A stretch of 64,000 bases of DNA, from NCBI RefSeq assembly GCF_001595985.1, contig NZ_LOJJ01000002.1, positions 186,001 to 250,000 of the forward strand, in the 5' to 3' direction. Position 1 is the stretch's first letter; each line of letters starts with the position of its first letter. Below the pieces are notes generated by a model that saw only the letters and a program-made list of their open reading frames with translations, did no database searches and had not been told where the DNA came from. Made by a program: the position numbers and the translations under genes. The stretch is from Polynucleobacter sinensis. GTDB taxonomy: Bacteria > Pseudomonadota > Gammaproteobacteria > Burkholderiales > Burkholderiaceae. Shown piece after piece: positions 9,249 to 18,007 of this stretch.

Positions 9249-9934
9249 ATCTTAGAGTGCTGGAATAGGTACAACATAATTCGCTCAAGATGAAAAGCTT
9301 CGACCGGAAAGAACTCATAAGTTACCACTTCATACAAGTGTCGATAGAGCTTCAATGGCCATCGAGTAATATTTTCCCTAGGAACAATCATGCAGGCACC
9401 CGGAGTAAATATGACATATTTAGGCGCCGACCGTTTAAAAATTGCCTGAAATAAGTCATTTAACTTAGGATAGTAATGGCCAGGATTTCGCTGCTTAGCA
9501 TACCAGTTATTCGCTATCTCTAGATAAGATCCTGGGGCGACTTGTTGCCCAATATAAAAAAGTGGTACGTGAAATTTATATTGCGGAGAAAAATTTTTTT
9601 CATCGCCATAAAGCGAGACAAATCCAGAACACTTCTTACGCTCCAAGAAAATTTCTTTCGAAATATGGCGAGGAAATAGGTTCCCCTTTACAAAACCAAT
9701 ACGACAAGGAAGGCGATCATAGTTTTCTATAATGTATTGCAAGTAGTCGCTAAGATTGTGGCCGCTATGTAAAGTATCCACAAGTCTTCCATCATTAATA
9801 AATTCTGGAGGGATGCAATCAGATTTACTCTGATTAGAAATCTGATACTCTCCGCACAAGGCTTCAATTACAGCACTCGGATCTTGTCGGTAATTACTAA
9901 TTACCCAGAAAATATCATTTTCAACAGCAGTCAT
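9245..9934 (-). CDS. DUF3431-like protein, probable glycan-related enzyme
   Basis: A 229-residue soluble protein. The segment DTLHSGHNLSDYLQYIIENY followed by DRLPCRIGFVKGNLFPRH resembles DUF3431 proteins, where a conserved NxGxE/H..YL..I..NYD..... and Q/KGN..H pattern is seen; these occur with glycosyltransferases in bacteria and fungi. The biochemical role is not known to me. It overlaps wzx by 4 bp and follows the GT17 gene by 2 bp, so it is translated with the O-antigen genes. It may be a glycosyltransferase or a glycan-modifying factor. Confidence 0.55.
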   Translation of the reverse strand: MTAVENDIFWVISNYRQDPSAVIEALCGEYQISNQSKSDCIPPEFINDGRLVDTLHSGHNLSDYLQYIIENYDRLPCRIGFVKGNLFPRHISKEIFLERKKCSGFVSLYGDEKNFSPQYKFHVPLFYIGQQVAPGSYLEIANNWYAKQRNPGHYYPKLNDLFQAIFKRSAPKYVIFTPGACMIVPRENITRWPLKLYRHLYEVVTYEFFPVEAFHLERIMLYLFQHSKI

Positions 9935-9936
9935 CT

Positions 9937-10935
9937 TTATAACAACCTCATCAGCTTTGTTCTAACTTTTTTAAGATTCAAAGCTAATAACGCCAAATAA
10001 TCAGAAAAGTTTTTTGAATCTTGATGATCTATGGCTCGCTGAGAGATCAAATGAGGATATTTAGCTAAGATCTTAGAAAATCTTGGGCTAAAGAATTTAG
10101 AATCTAAAATCGAAATTGACTTCAGATTAGTGCCAGACTCTCGATAAAAAATATCCTTACCCTTGCTAATATTCTCCTCTAAATTTTTTAACACAGCGGA
10201 GTTATTAAATTCTTGGTGACCCCAGCCTGCAATCTTTCGTTTTATTTCCTCAACTCCACCACAGGTGGTGAAATGATATCCCGCATTTTTGATCGGGCTT
10301 GGATTAATAATGTTTCGCTCTTTTTTAGAATCTATCCTTAAACTATTTAACGAATAATTTGTTATGTCTTGATATTTGGCACCTATAGTTCCGAGCCACT
10401 CACCATCCTTATAGTAATTTAGAAAATATCTGAACTCATACTGTTGAAACACCTGCGGTCGAGCCATCATCTTTCGCAAATTATCTTCATTAAAAATAAA
10501 CTCTGAAGGAATTTCATCTAAATCGGATATAAGTACAATATCACCGTGATTCGCCATTTTGTCTAGGGCAACGTGCAATGACTCTCGATGATAAGTGTCC
10601 AACACCCAATGAATTTCAGATTTTGGGTAGTGCTGGTGGAACTCTAAAATTCGACGAACCTTATGATGACTTGGATCTTGAGAGTTTTCTAGATATTTAA
10701 TTACCGATTGGTAATTTTCATGACAATCTTCTATTTTTTGATAATGTATTTTATGAAGATACTTTTCAAAACGTTCTTTATTTTTCTCAAAATTGAACTC
10801 TTTTGGCTTCCCACTAAAAGTCTGACCGGCCTCTGAAATTACGAATAAATCCACAAAAGGATCAAGTTGCTCTAGCCTAATCTCAAGTAAATCTAATTCC
10901 TGAAAAAAAAGGAATGCATCGATAATCTTAGTCAT
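9937..10935 (-). CDS. Family 17 glycosyltransferase (MGAT3-like)
   Basis: A 332-residue protein whose start, IIDAFLFFQELDLLEIRLEQ then LDPFVDLFVISEAGQTFSGK, is the signature of GT17, the family of the animal bisecting beta-1,4-N-acetylglucosaminyltransferase. DLDEIPS in DIVLISDLDEIPS supplies the metal-binding acidic motif, and the GYHFTTCGG and KIAGWGHQEFN stretches match the family C-terminal half. No signal peptide or membrane anchor, so it acts in the cytoplasm. It abuts the DUF5672 gene end to start. The linkage it makes is unproven; GlcNAc transfer is the family precedent. Confidence 0.8.
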   Translation of the reverse strand: MTKIIDAFLFFQELDLLEIRLEQLDPFVDLFVISEAGQTFSGKPKEFNFEKNKERFEKYLHKIHYQKIEDCHENYQSVIKYLENSQDPSHHKVRRILEFHQHYPKSEIHWVLDTYHRESLHVALDKMANHGDIVLISDLDEIPSEFIFNEDNLRKMMARPQVFQQYEFRYFLNYYKDGEWLGTIGAKYQDITNYSLNSLRIDSKKERNIINPSPIKNAGYHFTTCGGVEEIKRKIAGWGHQEFNNSAVLKNLEENISKGKDIFYRESGTNLKSISILDSKFFSPRFSKILAKYPHLISQRAIDHQDSKNFSDYLALLALNLKKVRTKLMRLL

Positions 10936-11667
10936 CTAGACACTTCTCTTGTATTTATTGATTAGCCTCTTAAGAACGTCCCACAATGTCGCCCTTCTGG
11001 TGAATCTCGGATAATTTTTATTTTTACCCTGCCACTTATGAAAGGCAAAAGGCTTAATATCCTTATTTTCTGGAATAGTTCGCTCCCTAGAAAACCGACA
11101 GGCCACTGAGAGCGGTGAAAATTTAATGCCGTTCTTCATTAACACGTCCCTGTGCTGAACGCATAAAAATCCATCCTCATGAAAATATCCATGATCTGCA
11201 TTACTCCATTCAAGCCCAAATTTTTCTGGAAGCTCTAATATCCTCTTGCTTCTCAAAGACACGCTGTTACCTACCCGAATAATATTCCCTAATCCATCTC
11301 TATATGAGAATGCGTCCTTGGGAAGCGGCCATGGCGCACCGATGTAATCGTACTCTAAAAATTCCTGAGCCCATTCCTCAGGATGCACAATAAATCCATC
11401 AGCATGAATCAAAATAATGTAATCTGTTCTTATAAACTTATGCAGTTCAAAAACAATAAACTTACCCCATTCACCGACATCTTTAAAAGCGGGGATTTTA
11501 TGGAAACTGTAATTCCTCTCCCCTTCAAGGCAAGGATCATGACTTGCAAAAAATAAGACTTCTTCAAACTCTAGCCCTCGTTGGCTATATTCAAGAGCTT
11601 TTGCAGTTTCTTCAATCTCTTTGGTGGCTACAGCAACTAAAGTGATATTGGACATCTTTTGAGGCAT
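10936..11667 (-). CDS. DUF5672 family protein (putative glycosyltransferase)
   Basis: A 243-residue soluble protein. ILIHADGFIVHPEEW and FLEYDYIGAPWP, then GNSVSLRSKRIL and ACRFSRER...PFAFHKW, are the conserved blocks of DUF5672, a family found inside glycan clusters and considered glycosyltransferase-like. HADGF may serve as the DxD-type site. A paralogue with the same blocks sits in the rhamnose region at 62515-63312. The gene is 5 bp from the methyltransferase gene and directly adjoins GT17, so it belongs to the same operon. The start may instead be the Met at residue 5. Confidence 0.7.
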   Translation of the reverse strand: MPQKMSNITLVAVATKEIEETAKALEYSQRGLEFEEVLFFASHDPCLEGERNYSFHKIPAFKDVGEWGKFIVFELHKFIRTDYIILIHADGFIVHPEEWAQEFLEYDYIGAPWPLPKDAFSYRDGLGNIIRVGNSVSLRSKRILELPEKFGLEWSNADHGYFHEDGFLCVQHRDVLMKNGIKFSPLSVACRFSRERTIPENKDIKPFAFHKWQGKNKNYPRFTRRATLWDVLKRLINKYKRSV

Positions 11668-11672
11668 GGCTA

Positions 11673-12404
11673 CTAAAAGACTCCAGCCACTTTAAATACC
11701 TTACGCAATAAACGCAAAGAGCCTTCAGTTAATAAATACATTACACCAGTCAATGAAACAAGCAAACGATTTAATATCACCATAAGAATCCTAGACTCTT
11801 TTTGAATCACGAAGAGACAGTTATCTCCAGATAGTTTATGTAATCTAAAATCATAAAACTTGGCGATGTATCCACTCGGAACAGATGCTAGCAAAGGGAA
11901 AATAGCTACGCCCCCTAATAAAATATCTTCAATAATAAATAATCCGCCATCATTCATTTTTTTCAAATAGAGTTCTACGGCCTTCTTTTGAGACCATATC
12001 GAATGCGGTCCATCATCAATAATGATGTCAAAGGGTCCTTGAACTTGTTTAGAAAAATTTTCGCTATAAGCATCCCCTATAATTGTTTCTACATTCTGCC
12101 TATTTAACCAATTTTGATTAATGGTTAGATTTTCTTGAATACAAGCATCTGATAAGTTATCCAATCCAAAAATTTTTCCATCTACGAAATAAGATGACCA
12201 AAGAGCTAAAGAAGCTCCGTGTCTAAATCCAATTTCCATTAGTCGCAATTGCTTTTCACGAAATGGAAAAAACTTTTTTTCGTAAAATTTATCAACGTAA
12301 GATTTTTTATCTCCCTTATCGGTTCCACGAGGATTTTCGGTAAGATTTAGCCCCTCCTCTTTGAGGATATCCTTAAGATGGTTTTTTATATTTTTCACAT
12401 TCAC
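11673..12404 (-). CDS. Class I SAM-dependent methyltransferase (CmcI-like), probable sugar O-methyltransferase
   Basis: A 243-residue protein. LMEIGFRHGASLALWSSYF is the SAM-binding motif I variant of the CmcI/macrocin methyltransferase-like group, IFGLDN carries the acidic ribose-binding residue, and FDIIIDDGPHSIWSQKKA plus GGLFIIEDI complete the fold. The two Asp and His of DDGPHS suit a metal-dependent O-methyltransferase. Its place between the dideoxyhexose genes and glycosyltransferases suggests methylation of a sugar or repeat unit, but the target is inferred only from position. Confidence 0.65.
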   Translation of the reverse strand: MNVKNIKNHLKDILKEEGLNLTENPRGTDKGDKKSYVDKFYEKKFFPFREKQLRLMEIGFRHGASLALWSSYFVDGKIFGLDNLSDACIQENLTINQNWLNRQNVETIIGDAYSENFSKQVQGPFDIIIDDGPHSIWSQKKAVELYLKKMNDGGLFIIEDILLGGVAIFPLLASVPSGYIAKFYDFRLHKLSGDNCLFVIQKESRILMVILNRLLVSLTGVMYLLTEGSLRLLRKVFKVAGVF

Positions 12405-12416
12405 TCAATTCATCAA

Positions 12417-13262
12417 TTAACTTATTATTGTTTGTTTGCTCGTAATAACTCTCATCATTTCGTTATGTCGATAAGGCACTGCGCCAACAATTAGGCGGCC
12501 TCTTGCCTGCCAACGATTCCACCAATACTGACTAAACTCTAATACCGATTGAGGGCATCCAGTTGCAACATGCTGTATTGAAGGACTGCCGAAGGTGCAA
12601 TTTGAAAAATCTAGGGCCTGAATAAATGCTTTTGCAACCTCTTCAACCCGAATAAAATCACGGAGTTGCTCGCCTTTGCTCATTGGAAAATCAGCGCCAC
12701 TGTCAGCTGCAGCCCTCAGGGATGGCCAAAGACGATTGGCTGGCTCGCCTTCACCATACACTTGAAATATTCTCAGCAACTTTAATTGGAGAGCCTTTTC
12801 GCGTGCTAAACCCATCAATGCTACTGATGCCGCAGCTTTTGAGGTTGGATACGACAATGTAGGCTCCAAGGGAGTATCTATATCTAAGTAATCAAATCTT
12901 TCAGCCGACTTTCCATATTCAAAACAAGATCCAGCGATCACATATTTTTTTACACCCTGCTTAATTGCCTGAGTAGTTAATTTCAGGGATGCGTAAACAT
13001 TCCAGTACGTACATTGTTCCAAAGAGTCATAAGGGGGATTTGGGGTATGAGATGCCATATGAACAAATACATCAACCTCTTCGAATAGCCCCTCATAATT
13101 CTCATCTAGAGATCCCTCAATCCAACGCGGCTGGACCATCAATGGAATTCTTGTCAAACTACCTGGGCGTCTTAGCGCAATTACCTCATGACCATCTGCT
13201 AGCGCCTGGGCAAGAAAATGGCTTCCAACAAATCCCGTGCCTCCAGTTAAGAAAATTTTCAT
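12417..13262 (-). CDS. Extended SDR, probable CDP-3,6-dideoxyhexose 4-ketoreductase (AscF-like)
   Basis: A 281-residue NAD(P)-dependent reductase: GGTGFVG at residues 7-13 and a catalytic YPTSK with the usual KLLRIFQVYGEGE segment after it. It is the last enzyme of a gene run in the order E3 reductase, cytidylyltransferase, 4,6-dehydratase, E1 dehydratase, epimerase-like, SDR. In known 3,6-dideoxyhexose loci the final SDR (abe, prt or ascF type) reduces the C4 ketone to give the finished CDP-sugar. With an epimerase just upstream, AscF is the best fit. Exact stereochemistry is inference. Confidence 0.65.
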   Translation of the reverse strand: MKIFLTGGTGFVGSHFLAQALADGHEVIALRRPGSLTRIPLMVQPRWIEGSLDENYEGLFEEVDVFVHMASHTPNPPYDSLEQCTYWNVYASLKLTTQAIKQGVKKYVIAGSCFEYGKSAERFDYLDIDTPLEPTLSYPTSKAAASVALMGLAREKALQLKLLRIFQVYGEGEPANRLWPSLRAAADSGADFPMSKGEQLRDFIRVEEVAKAFIQALDFSNCTFGSPSIQHVATGCPQSVLEFSQYWWNRWQARGRLIVGAVPYRHNEMMRVITSKQTIIS

Positions 13263-13264
13263 AA

Positions 13265-13798
13265 TTAAAATGGGGTCTTAAATACACCAAATCTTGGATG
13301 GCTTTGATCTCTTTCAGAGGTGATAGGCTCACTTACGTCCCACTCAAACCCAAAACTATCCCAAGCAATCCCTGCATCATTCTTGGGTTCATAAGCAGTA
13401 CTAGTTTTGTACACCATCATTGTCTGGTCTTCAAGCGCCTTAAATCCATGCGCTATACCAGGCGGCATATACACTGCCAGAGGTTGTGTGGCTCTTAATT
13501 CGATACTTGCTGTTTTTCCATATCCGGCTCCGCTGCGGATATCTAGCAACACATCGAGCACACTCCCCACTGGACAGTAGACTAACTTAGCATGATCAAA
13601 AGGAGGTGTTTGAAAATGCATCCCTCTCACTACATCTTTTTTTGATATCGAATAATATTCCTCCATGCACTCAAAAGAAATTCCCATATCCAAAAACCCT
13701 TCCTTGAGATAAGTCTTTTGAAAGAAACCACGCTCATCAGCAAGTCTGTTTAATTCTATAACCCACACACCAGGCAGCAACTCTTCAAGCAATCTCAT
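13265..13798 (-). CDS. RmlC-like cupin epimerase, probable AscE-type 5-epimerase
   Basis: A 177-residue protein of the dTDP-4-dehydrorhamnose 3,5-epimerase family. RGMHFQTPP places the catalytic His at 61, followed by the cupin strands KLVYCPVGSVLDVLLDIR and the PPGIAHGFKAL block; Y130 in VYKTST is a candidate acid residue. It is distinct from the canonical RmlC at 58893. Sitting between the E1 dehydratase and the terminal reductase of a CDP-dideoxyhexose set, it most likely epimerises C5 of the CDP-3,6-dideoxy-4-ketohexose, as AscE does. The gene begins 5 bp after the ddhC stop. Confidence 0.7.
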   Translation of the reverse strand: MRLLEELLPGVWVIELNRLADERGFFQKTYLKEGFLDMGISFECMEEYYSISKKDVVRGMHFQTPPFDHAKLVYCPVGSVLDVLLDIRSGAGYGKTASIELRATQPLAVYMPPGIAHGFKALEDQTMMVYKTSTAYEPKNDAGIAWDSFGFEWDVSEPITSERDQSHPRFGVFKTPF

Positions 13799-13803
13799 GA
13801 TGC

Positions 13804-15129
13804 CTAGAAGCCCACCCCGAAAAACTCTTCGAGCTTTTCCGCCATGTAATCAAGATGTTCTTTGCTTAAGCCTGGATAGACGCCTATCCAGAAAGTTTGA
13901 TTCATCACAATATCAGTATTGGTTAAATCTCCACTGATGCGAAACTCTCTACCAAGCATGTATGGCTGACGAACTAAATTACCTGCAAACAACAATCTTG
14001 TACCTATTTTGTTGTCATCCAAATATTGCAAAAGGTCAACCCGCCTCACACCAGAAGACTCTTTAAGGACTAATGGAAATCCAAACCATGATGGATCCGC
14101 CCCCGCAGTGGCTTGCGGTAAATGTAAAAAATCTTGGCAGCTAGATAAACGCTCTTTGAGATACTTGAAATTCAATTTCCGAGTAGCTATAAAATCGTCG
14201 AGACGATCCATTTGAGCAAGGGCGCAAGCGGCCTGCATATCAGTAATCTTTAGGTTATACCCCAGATGACTGTAGGTATATTTATGATCATAGCCTTCAG
14301 GCAGATTGCCTAATTTCCAGCAGAAACGTTTGTTACAGGTATTGTCTTTTCCAGGCGGACAGTAGCAATCACGGCCCCAATCTCGGAAAGATTCGGCTAT
14401 CTGCTTTAACTCAGTATTATTTGTTAAGACCGCACCCCCCTCGCCCATCGTGATGTGATGCGCTGGATAAAAACTCAAGGTGGCCAAATCTCCAAAAGTA
14501 CCGACTAATTTACCGTTATAAGTTGCCCCTAACGCATCACAGCAATCCTCAATGAGCCACAAATTATGTTTTTTACACAAAGCAGTGACAACATCTAAAT
14601 TAAAGGGATTGCCCAAACTGTGTGCCAGCATGATTGCTTTAGTTTTGGGTCCAATTGCCGCTTCAATTTTTGATGCGTCAATATTGTGCGTATCTAAATC
14701 CACATCCACAAATACAGGAATAGCACCAAATTGAAGGATGGGGTTTACGGTAGTAGGAAATCCAGCCGCTACCCCTATGACTTCATCCCCCTTTTGTATG
14801 GCTCTAGCCCCAAGCTTAGCGGAGGTTAAGGTAGAAAATGCGACTAAATTTGCAGAGGAGCCTGAGTTCACAGTAAGAGTGTGCTTTACTCCTAGATACT
14901 TGGCGAGTCGCTCCTCAAATAAAGTATTAAACCGGCCAGTGGTTAACCAAGCATCCAAGCTTGCATCTACCATGTTCTGCACCTCTTGAGCGCCCAGCAC
15001 TTTTCCGGTTACCGGAACCAAGGTCTCACCCGGAACAAATGGTTTTGCAGCAAAAGCAATTTCCGCAAATTGACCCACTAATTTAGCAATCTCACTTCTT
15101 AACTCTTCAGGAGTTTTAGCTGTACTCAT
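13804..15129 (-). CDS. ddhC: CDP-6-deoxy-4-hexulose 3-dehydrase (E1, DdhC/RfbH)
   Basis: A 441-residue PMP/[2Fe-2S] enzyme that removes the C3 hydroxyl of CDP-4-keto-6-deoxyglucose together with the E3 reductase encoded at 17002. Two diagnostics are visible. First, the PLP lysine of the aminotransferase fold is replaced by histidine (H224/H225 in [14 protein letters not shown]), so PMP is bound non-covalently. Second, the cluster cysteines C197, C255, C257 and C265 follow the C-X57-C-X-C-X7-C pattern known for E1. Length matches the family (about 437). Together these make the assignment secure. Confidence 0.93.
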   Translation of the reverse strand: MSTAKTPEELRSEIAKLVGQFAEIAFAAKPFVPGETLVPVTGKVLGAQEVQNMVDASLDAWLTTGRFNTLFEERLAKYLGVKHTLTVNSGSSANLVAFSTLTSAKLGARAIQKGDEVIGVAAGFPTTVNPILQFGAIPVFVDVDLDTHNIDASKIEAAIGPKTKAIMLAHSLGNPFNLDVVTALCKKHNLWLIEDCCDALGATYNGKLVGTFGDLATLSFYPAHHITMGEGGAVLTNNTELKQIAESFRDWGRDCYCPPGKDNTCNKRFCWKLGNLPEGYDHKYTYSHLGYNLKITDMQAACALAQMDRLDDFIATRKLNFKYLKERLSSCQDFLHLPQATAGADPSWFGFPLVLKESSGVRRVDLLQYLDDNKIGTRLLFAGNLVRQPYMLGREFRISGDLTNTDIVMNQTFWIGVYPGLSKEHLDYMAEKLEEFFGVGF

Positions 15130-15133
15130 TTTC

Positions 15134-16219
15134 TTAAAGAACCTTCTTTTTTAACAACACTGCTTGTTGATATTGTTCAATCTGATCGAGAGAAAATTCA
15201 TGCATATCCTTATTAGCCTGGAATGCCAAATGCCACTCGATAATTTTTTCTAATGCAATAGACAAGTCCCATGTAGGAGACCAGCCCAGCCCAGCTTTTG
15301 CCTTAGATATGTCTAGCTTCAAGTAATTCGCCTCATGCGGATGATCTTTGCCATCTAAAATCCAACTGGCATTATTACCCCATGACTTCACTAACTGCTC
15401 TGCAATCCAACTTACAGGGCGAGCATCAGAATCATTTGGTCCAAAATTCCATGCTTGCGCATAAGCATCGCCACCATCGCAAGATAATTTTTGAGCCAAG
15501 GATAAATAACCAAATAAAGGCTCCAAAACATGTTGCCATGGTCGAATCGCATGAGGATTGCGTATCAAGGCAGCTTGATTTTTTTCAAGCGCCCTCAAAA
15601 GATCGGGCACCAACCGATCTAATGACCAGTCACCACCCCCAATAACATTGCCCGCTCTTGCTGAGGCAACCCTAATCCCTTCATTGGCTAAAAATGATTG
15701 GCGATACGCCTGTGTAACGAGCTCTGAACAACCTTTACTACTACTGTAGGGGTCATACCCACCCATTGGTTCATTTTCGCGATATCCCCAAAGCCATTCC
15801 TTATTTTCATAGCATTTATCAGTGGTGACATTAACAATTGCCTTTACACATCCAATATTACGAGCCGCTTCTAGTAAATGCACAACCCCCATCACATTTG
15901 TTGCATACGTCTCTACTGGATGGGCATACGACAATCTCACTAGTGGCTGGGCTGCTAAATGAAAAATTATTTCTGGCCTTACCTTCTCAATAGTTGACTG
16001 AAAATCGTGAAAATTTCTAACATCTCCGATATGGCTATCAATCCTAGAGTGCATGTCATTAATCGTAAAAAAATTTGGGGTTGTTTCTGGCGCCAGAGCA
16101 AAGCCTGAGACCTTAGCCCCCAAATTCCCCAGCCATAAGCTTAACCAGCCGCCCTTAAAGCCGGTATGTCCGGTAATTAAAACTCGTTTACCCTGCCAAA
16201 ATGCCTTTAAATTAGACAT
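15134..16219 (-). CDS. ddhB: CDP-glucose 4,6-dehydratase (DdhB/RfbG)
   Basis: An SDR of about 361 residues from the ATG at 16219, which has GGGATTGAG just upstream; a GTG at 16252 would overlap the previous gene and add 11 residues. It shows [17 protein letters not shown] as the NAD-binding loop and [11 protein letters not shown] as the catalytic YxxxK, both characteristic of CDP-glucose rather than dTDP-glucose dehydratases. It converts CDP-glucose to CDP-4-keto-6-deoxyglucose, the substrate of the E1 dehydrase encoded next. The ddhA stop and this start are one base apart. Confidence 0.92.
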   Translation of the reverse strand: MSNLKAFWQGKRVLITGHTGFKGGWLSLWLGNLGAKVSGFALAPETTPNFFTINDMHSRIDSHIGDVRNFHDFQSTIEKVRPEIIFHLAAQPLVRLSYAHPVETYATNVMGVVHLLEAARNIGCVKAIVNVTTDKCYENKEWLWGYRENEPMGGYDPYSSSKGCSELVTQAYRQSFLANEGIRVASARAGNVIGGGDWSLDRLVPDLLRALEKNQAALIRNPHAIRPWQHVLEPLFGYLSLAQKLSCDGGDAYAQAWNFGPNDSDARPVSWIAEQLVKSWGNNASWILDGKDHPHEANYLKLDISKAKAGLGWSPTWDLSIALEKIIEWHLAFQANKDMHEFSLDQIEQYQQAVLLKKKVL

Positions 16220-16220
16220 C

Positions 16221-16991
16221 TCAATCCCACAATTTCCAGGGAGCTGTGCCACTAGCCCAAAGATTTTCTAGATGCTGCTTATCCCTCAAGGTATCCATCG
16301 GCTGCCAGAAACCATGGTGCTCGAATGCCATCAACTCACCCCTAGAGGCCAGCGTCATTAAAGGCTCTTGCTCCCATATGCATTTGTCATCTGTTATTAA
16401 ATCAACCACACGGGGCTCAAGAATAAAAAAGCCTCCATTGATCATGCCGCCGTCACCCTGAGGCTTCTCCTTAAATTCAATCACCTGATTATTTGCTATC
16501 TCAAGAGCGCCAAATCTTCCCGGCGGATACGTTGCAGTCAAAGTTGCTAACTTTCCATGTTGCTTATGAAAGGCAATACTGGCAGCTATGTCGACATCGC
16601 CAACGCCATCACCATAGGTAAAACAAAAAGACTCCTCACCCAAATACTTCTGAACACGACCCAACCGCCCACCTGTCATTGTTTCATCGCCGGTATCCAC
16701 CAAAGTGATTCTCCAGGGTTCTGCACGTTTCTGATGAACCTGCATTTCATTCTTATTCATGTCTATAGTGACATCAGACATATGCAAAAAATAATTCGCA
16801 AAATACTCTTTTATTAAATAGCCTTTATATCCACAGCAAATAATGAAATCATTAATTCCATGGTGGGAATAAATCTTAAGTATGTGCCAGAGCATTGGCT
16901 TGCCACCAATCTCAACCATAGGTTTTGGTCGCGTGGCAGTTTCCTCGCTTAAGCGGGTACCTAAACCACCCGCAAGAATGACAGCTTTCAT
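16221..16991 (-). CDS. ddhA: Glucose-1-phosphate cytidylyltransferase (DdhA/RfbF)
   Basis: A 256-residue nucleotidyltransferase: [20 protein letters not shown] is the CTP-binding loop, [20 protein letters not shown] and [14 protein letters not shown] [13 protein letters not shown] carry the sugar and metal sites. The SEET variant of the loop and the length are those of RfbF rather than RmlA. It makes CDP-glucose from CTP and glucose-1-phosphate, the first committed step to 3,6-dideoxyhexoses. It lies 10 bp downstream of the E3 reductase gene in the same order as in Salmonella and Yersinia O-antigen clusters. Confidence 0.93.
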   Translation of the reverse strand: MKAVILAGGLGTRLSEETATRPKPMVEIGGKPMLWHILKIYSHHGINDFIICCGYKGYLIKEYFANYFLHMSDVTIDMNKNEMQVHQKRAEPWRITLVDTGDETMTGGRLGRVQKYLGEESFCFTYGDGVGDVDIAASIAFHKQHGKLATLTATYPPGRFGALEIANNQVIEFKEKPQGDGGMINGGFFILEPRVVDLITDDKCIWEQEPLMTLASRGELMAFEHHGFWQPMDTLRDKQHLENLWASGTAPWKLWD

Positions 16992-17001
16992 AATTTATCT
17001 C

Positions 17002-17997
17002 TTAGAAAGAGGGGACAAACGCATCAAAGATAAAGTGCTCCGGCTTTAGGCCCGCATTAACAAACCTTAATCGCGCATCTTCAATCATTGTAGAAGATCC
17101 GCAAGCATAAACCCTAACATTAGAAAGTGGGCCTCCATGCATTAAAGCCAAATTTTGGACATACTCTCTAGGGCCATCCCAACTAGCATCCCCTCTTGAT
17201 AATGTTGGGCAATAATTAACGCCTTCTTTGAACTCGGATTTATCGAGATATAAATCCTGCAATCTTCGACCACCCCAATAAACACTCACCGAAGCAGGCT
17301 TCTCGAGCTCGCCCACCCTATTCAAATCTTCAAGAATTGCTCTTATCGGGGCTATTCCAGTGCCAGTGGCTAAAAATACGAGATCAAGACCTCCTACATC
17401 CCGCAAAAAGAAGGTTCCCTTAGGCCCATTAATCCTTAATAAGTCTCCACTCTTTGCCTCACTAAACCAGTAATTACTCATTAACCCGCCACCAACCTTA
17501 CGAACATGCAACTCAAGAGCGCCACCCGAAGAGATCCCCCGCGCTAATGAATAGCTCCTAGTCAAACCACCAGCAGCTGTAATGTCAATATGCTGTCCAG
17601 CCCTATAGCTCAATTTTTTGCCCGTGGGCAATCGAAGAGAGACGCGCAGTACATCATTGCTTAGATAGGTTAAATCATCAATTTTGCAAGGAAATATTTG
17701 AGGTTTCTGAATTGGGTACCCTGATAAATCCTCGGCAATAATCTCGAGATCGGCATCAAATGAAGTTCTTGAGCAACTAAGAAACCACCCCTCATCCAAT
17801 TCCGCGCTAGTTAGGGAAGTCTCCTCATAAAGAAGCTTGGTTTTCCCACTAATCAGTCTAGATTTACACGACCCACATCTGCCAGTTTTACATGCGTACT
17901 CTAAAAGTATGCCCGCATCAAGTGCAGCATCCAAAACTGATTGACCACTTCGAATTTCAAATACCTTCCCGGTGTTAAATAGTGTAATTTTATTCAT
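17002..17997 (-). CDS. ddhD: CDP-6-deoxy-3,4-glucoseen reductase (E3, DdhD/AscD)
   Basis: A 331-residue flavo-iron-sulfur reductase that passes electrons from NADH to the E1 dehydrase. An N-terminal plant-type ferredoxin domain has cysteines C36, C41, C44 and C75 (C-X4-C-X2-C-X30-C). It is followed by an FAD domain with RSYSLA and an NAD domain with FLATGTGIAPIRAIL. The domain order and length match AscD/RfbI. First gene of the dideoxyhexose set; only 10 bp separate it from the polymerase gene upstream, so both are likely on one transcript. Confidence 0.92.
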   Translation of the reverse strand: MNKITLFNTGKVFEIRSGQSVLDAALDAGILLEYACKTGRCGSCKSRLISGKTKLLYEETSLTSAELDEGWFLSCSRTSFDADLEIIAEDLSGYPIQKPQIFPCKIDDLTYLSNDVLRVSLRLPTGKKLSYRAGQHIDITAAGGLTRSYSLARGISSGGALELHVRKVGGGLMSNYWFSEAKSGDLLRINGPKGTFFLRDVGGLDLVFLATGTGIAPIRAILEDLNRVGELEKPASVSVYWGGRRLQDLYLDKSEFKEGVNYCPTLSRGDASWDGPREYVQNLALMHGGPLSNVRVYACGSSTMIEDARLRFVNAGLKPEHFIFDAFVPSF

Positions 17998-18007
17998 CTA
18001 TAAATTA

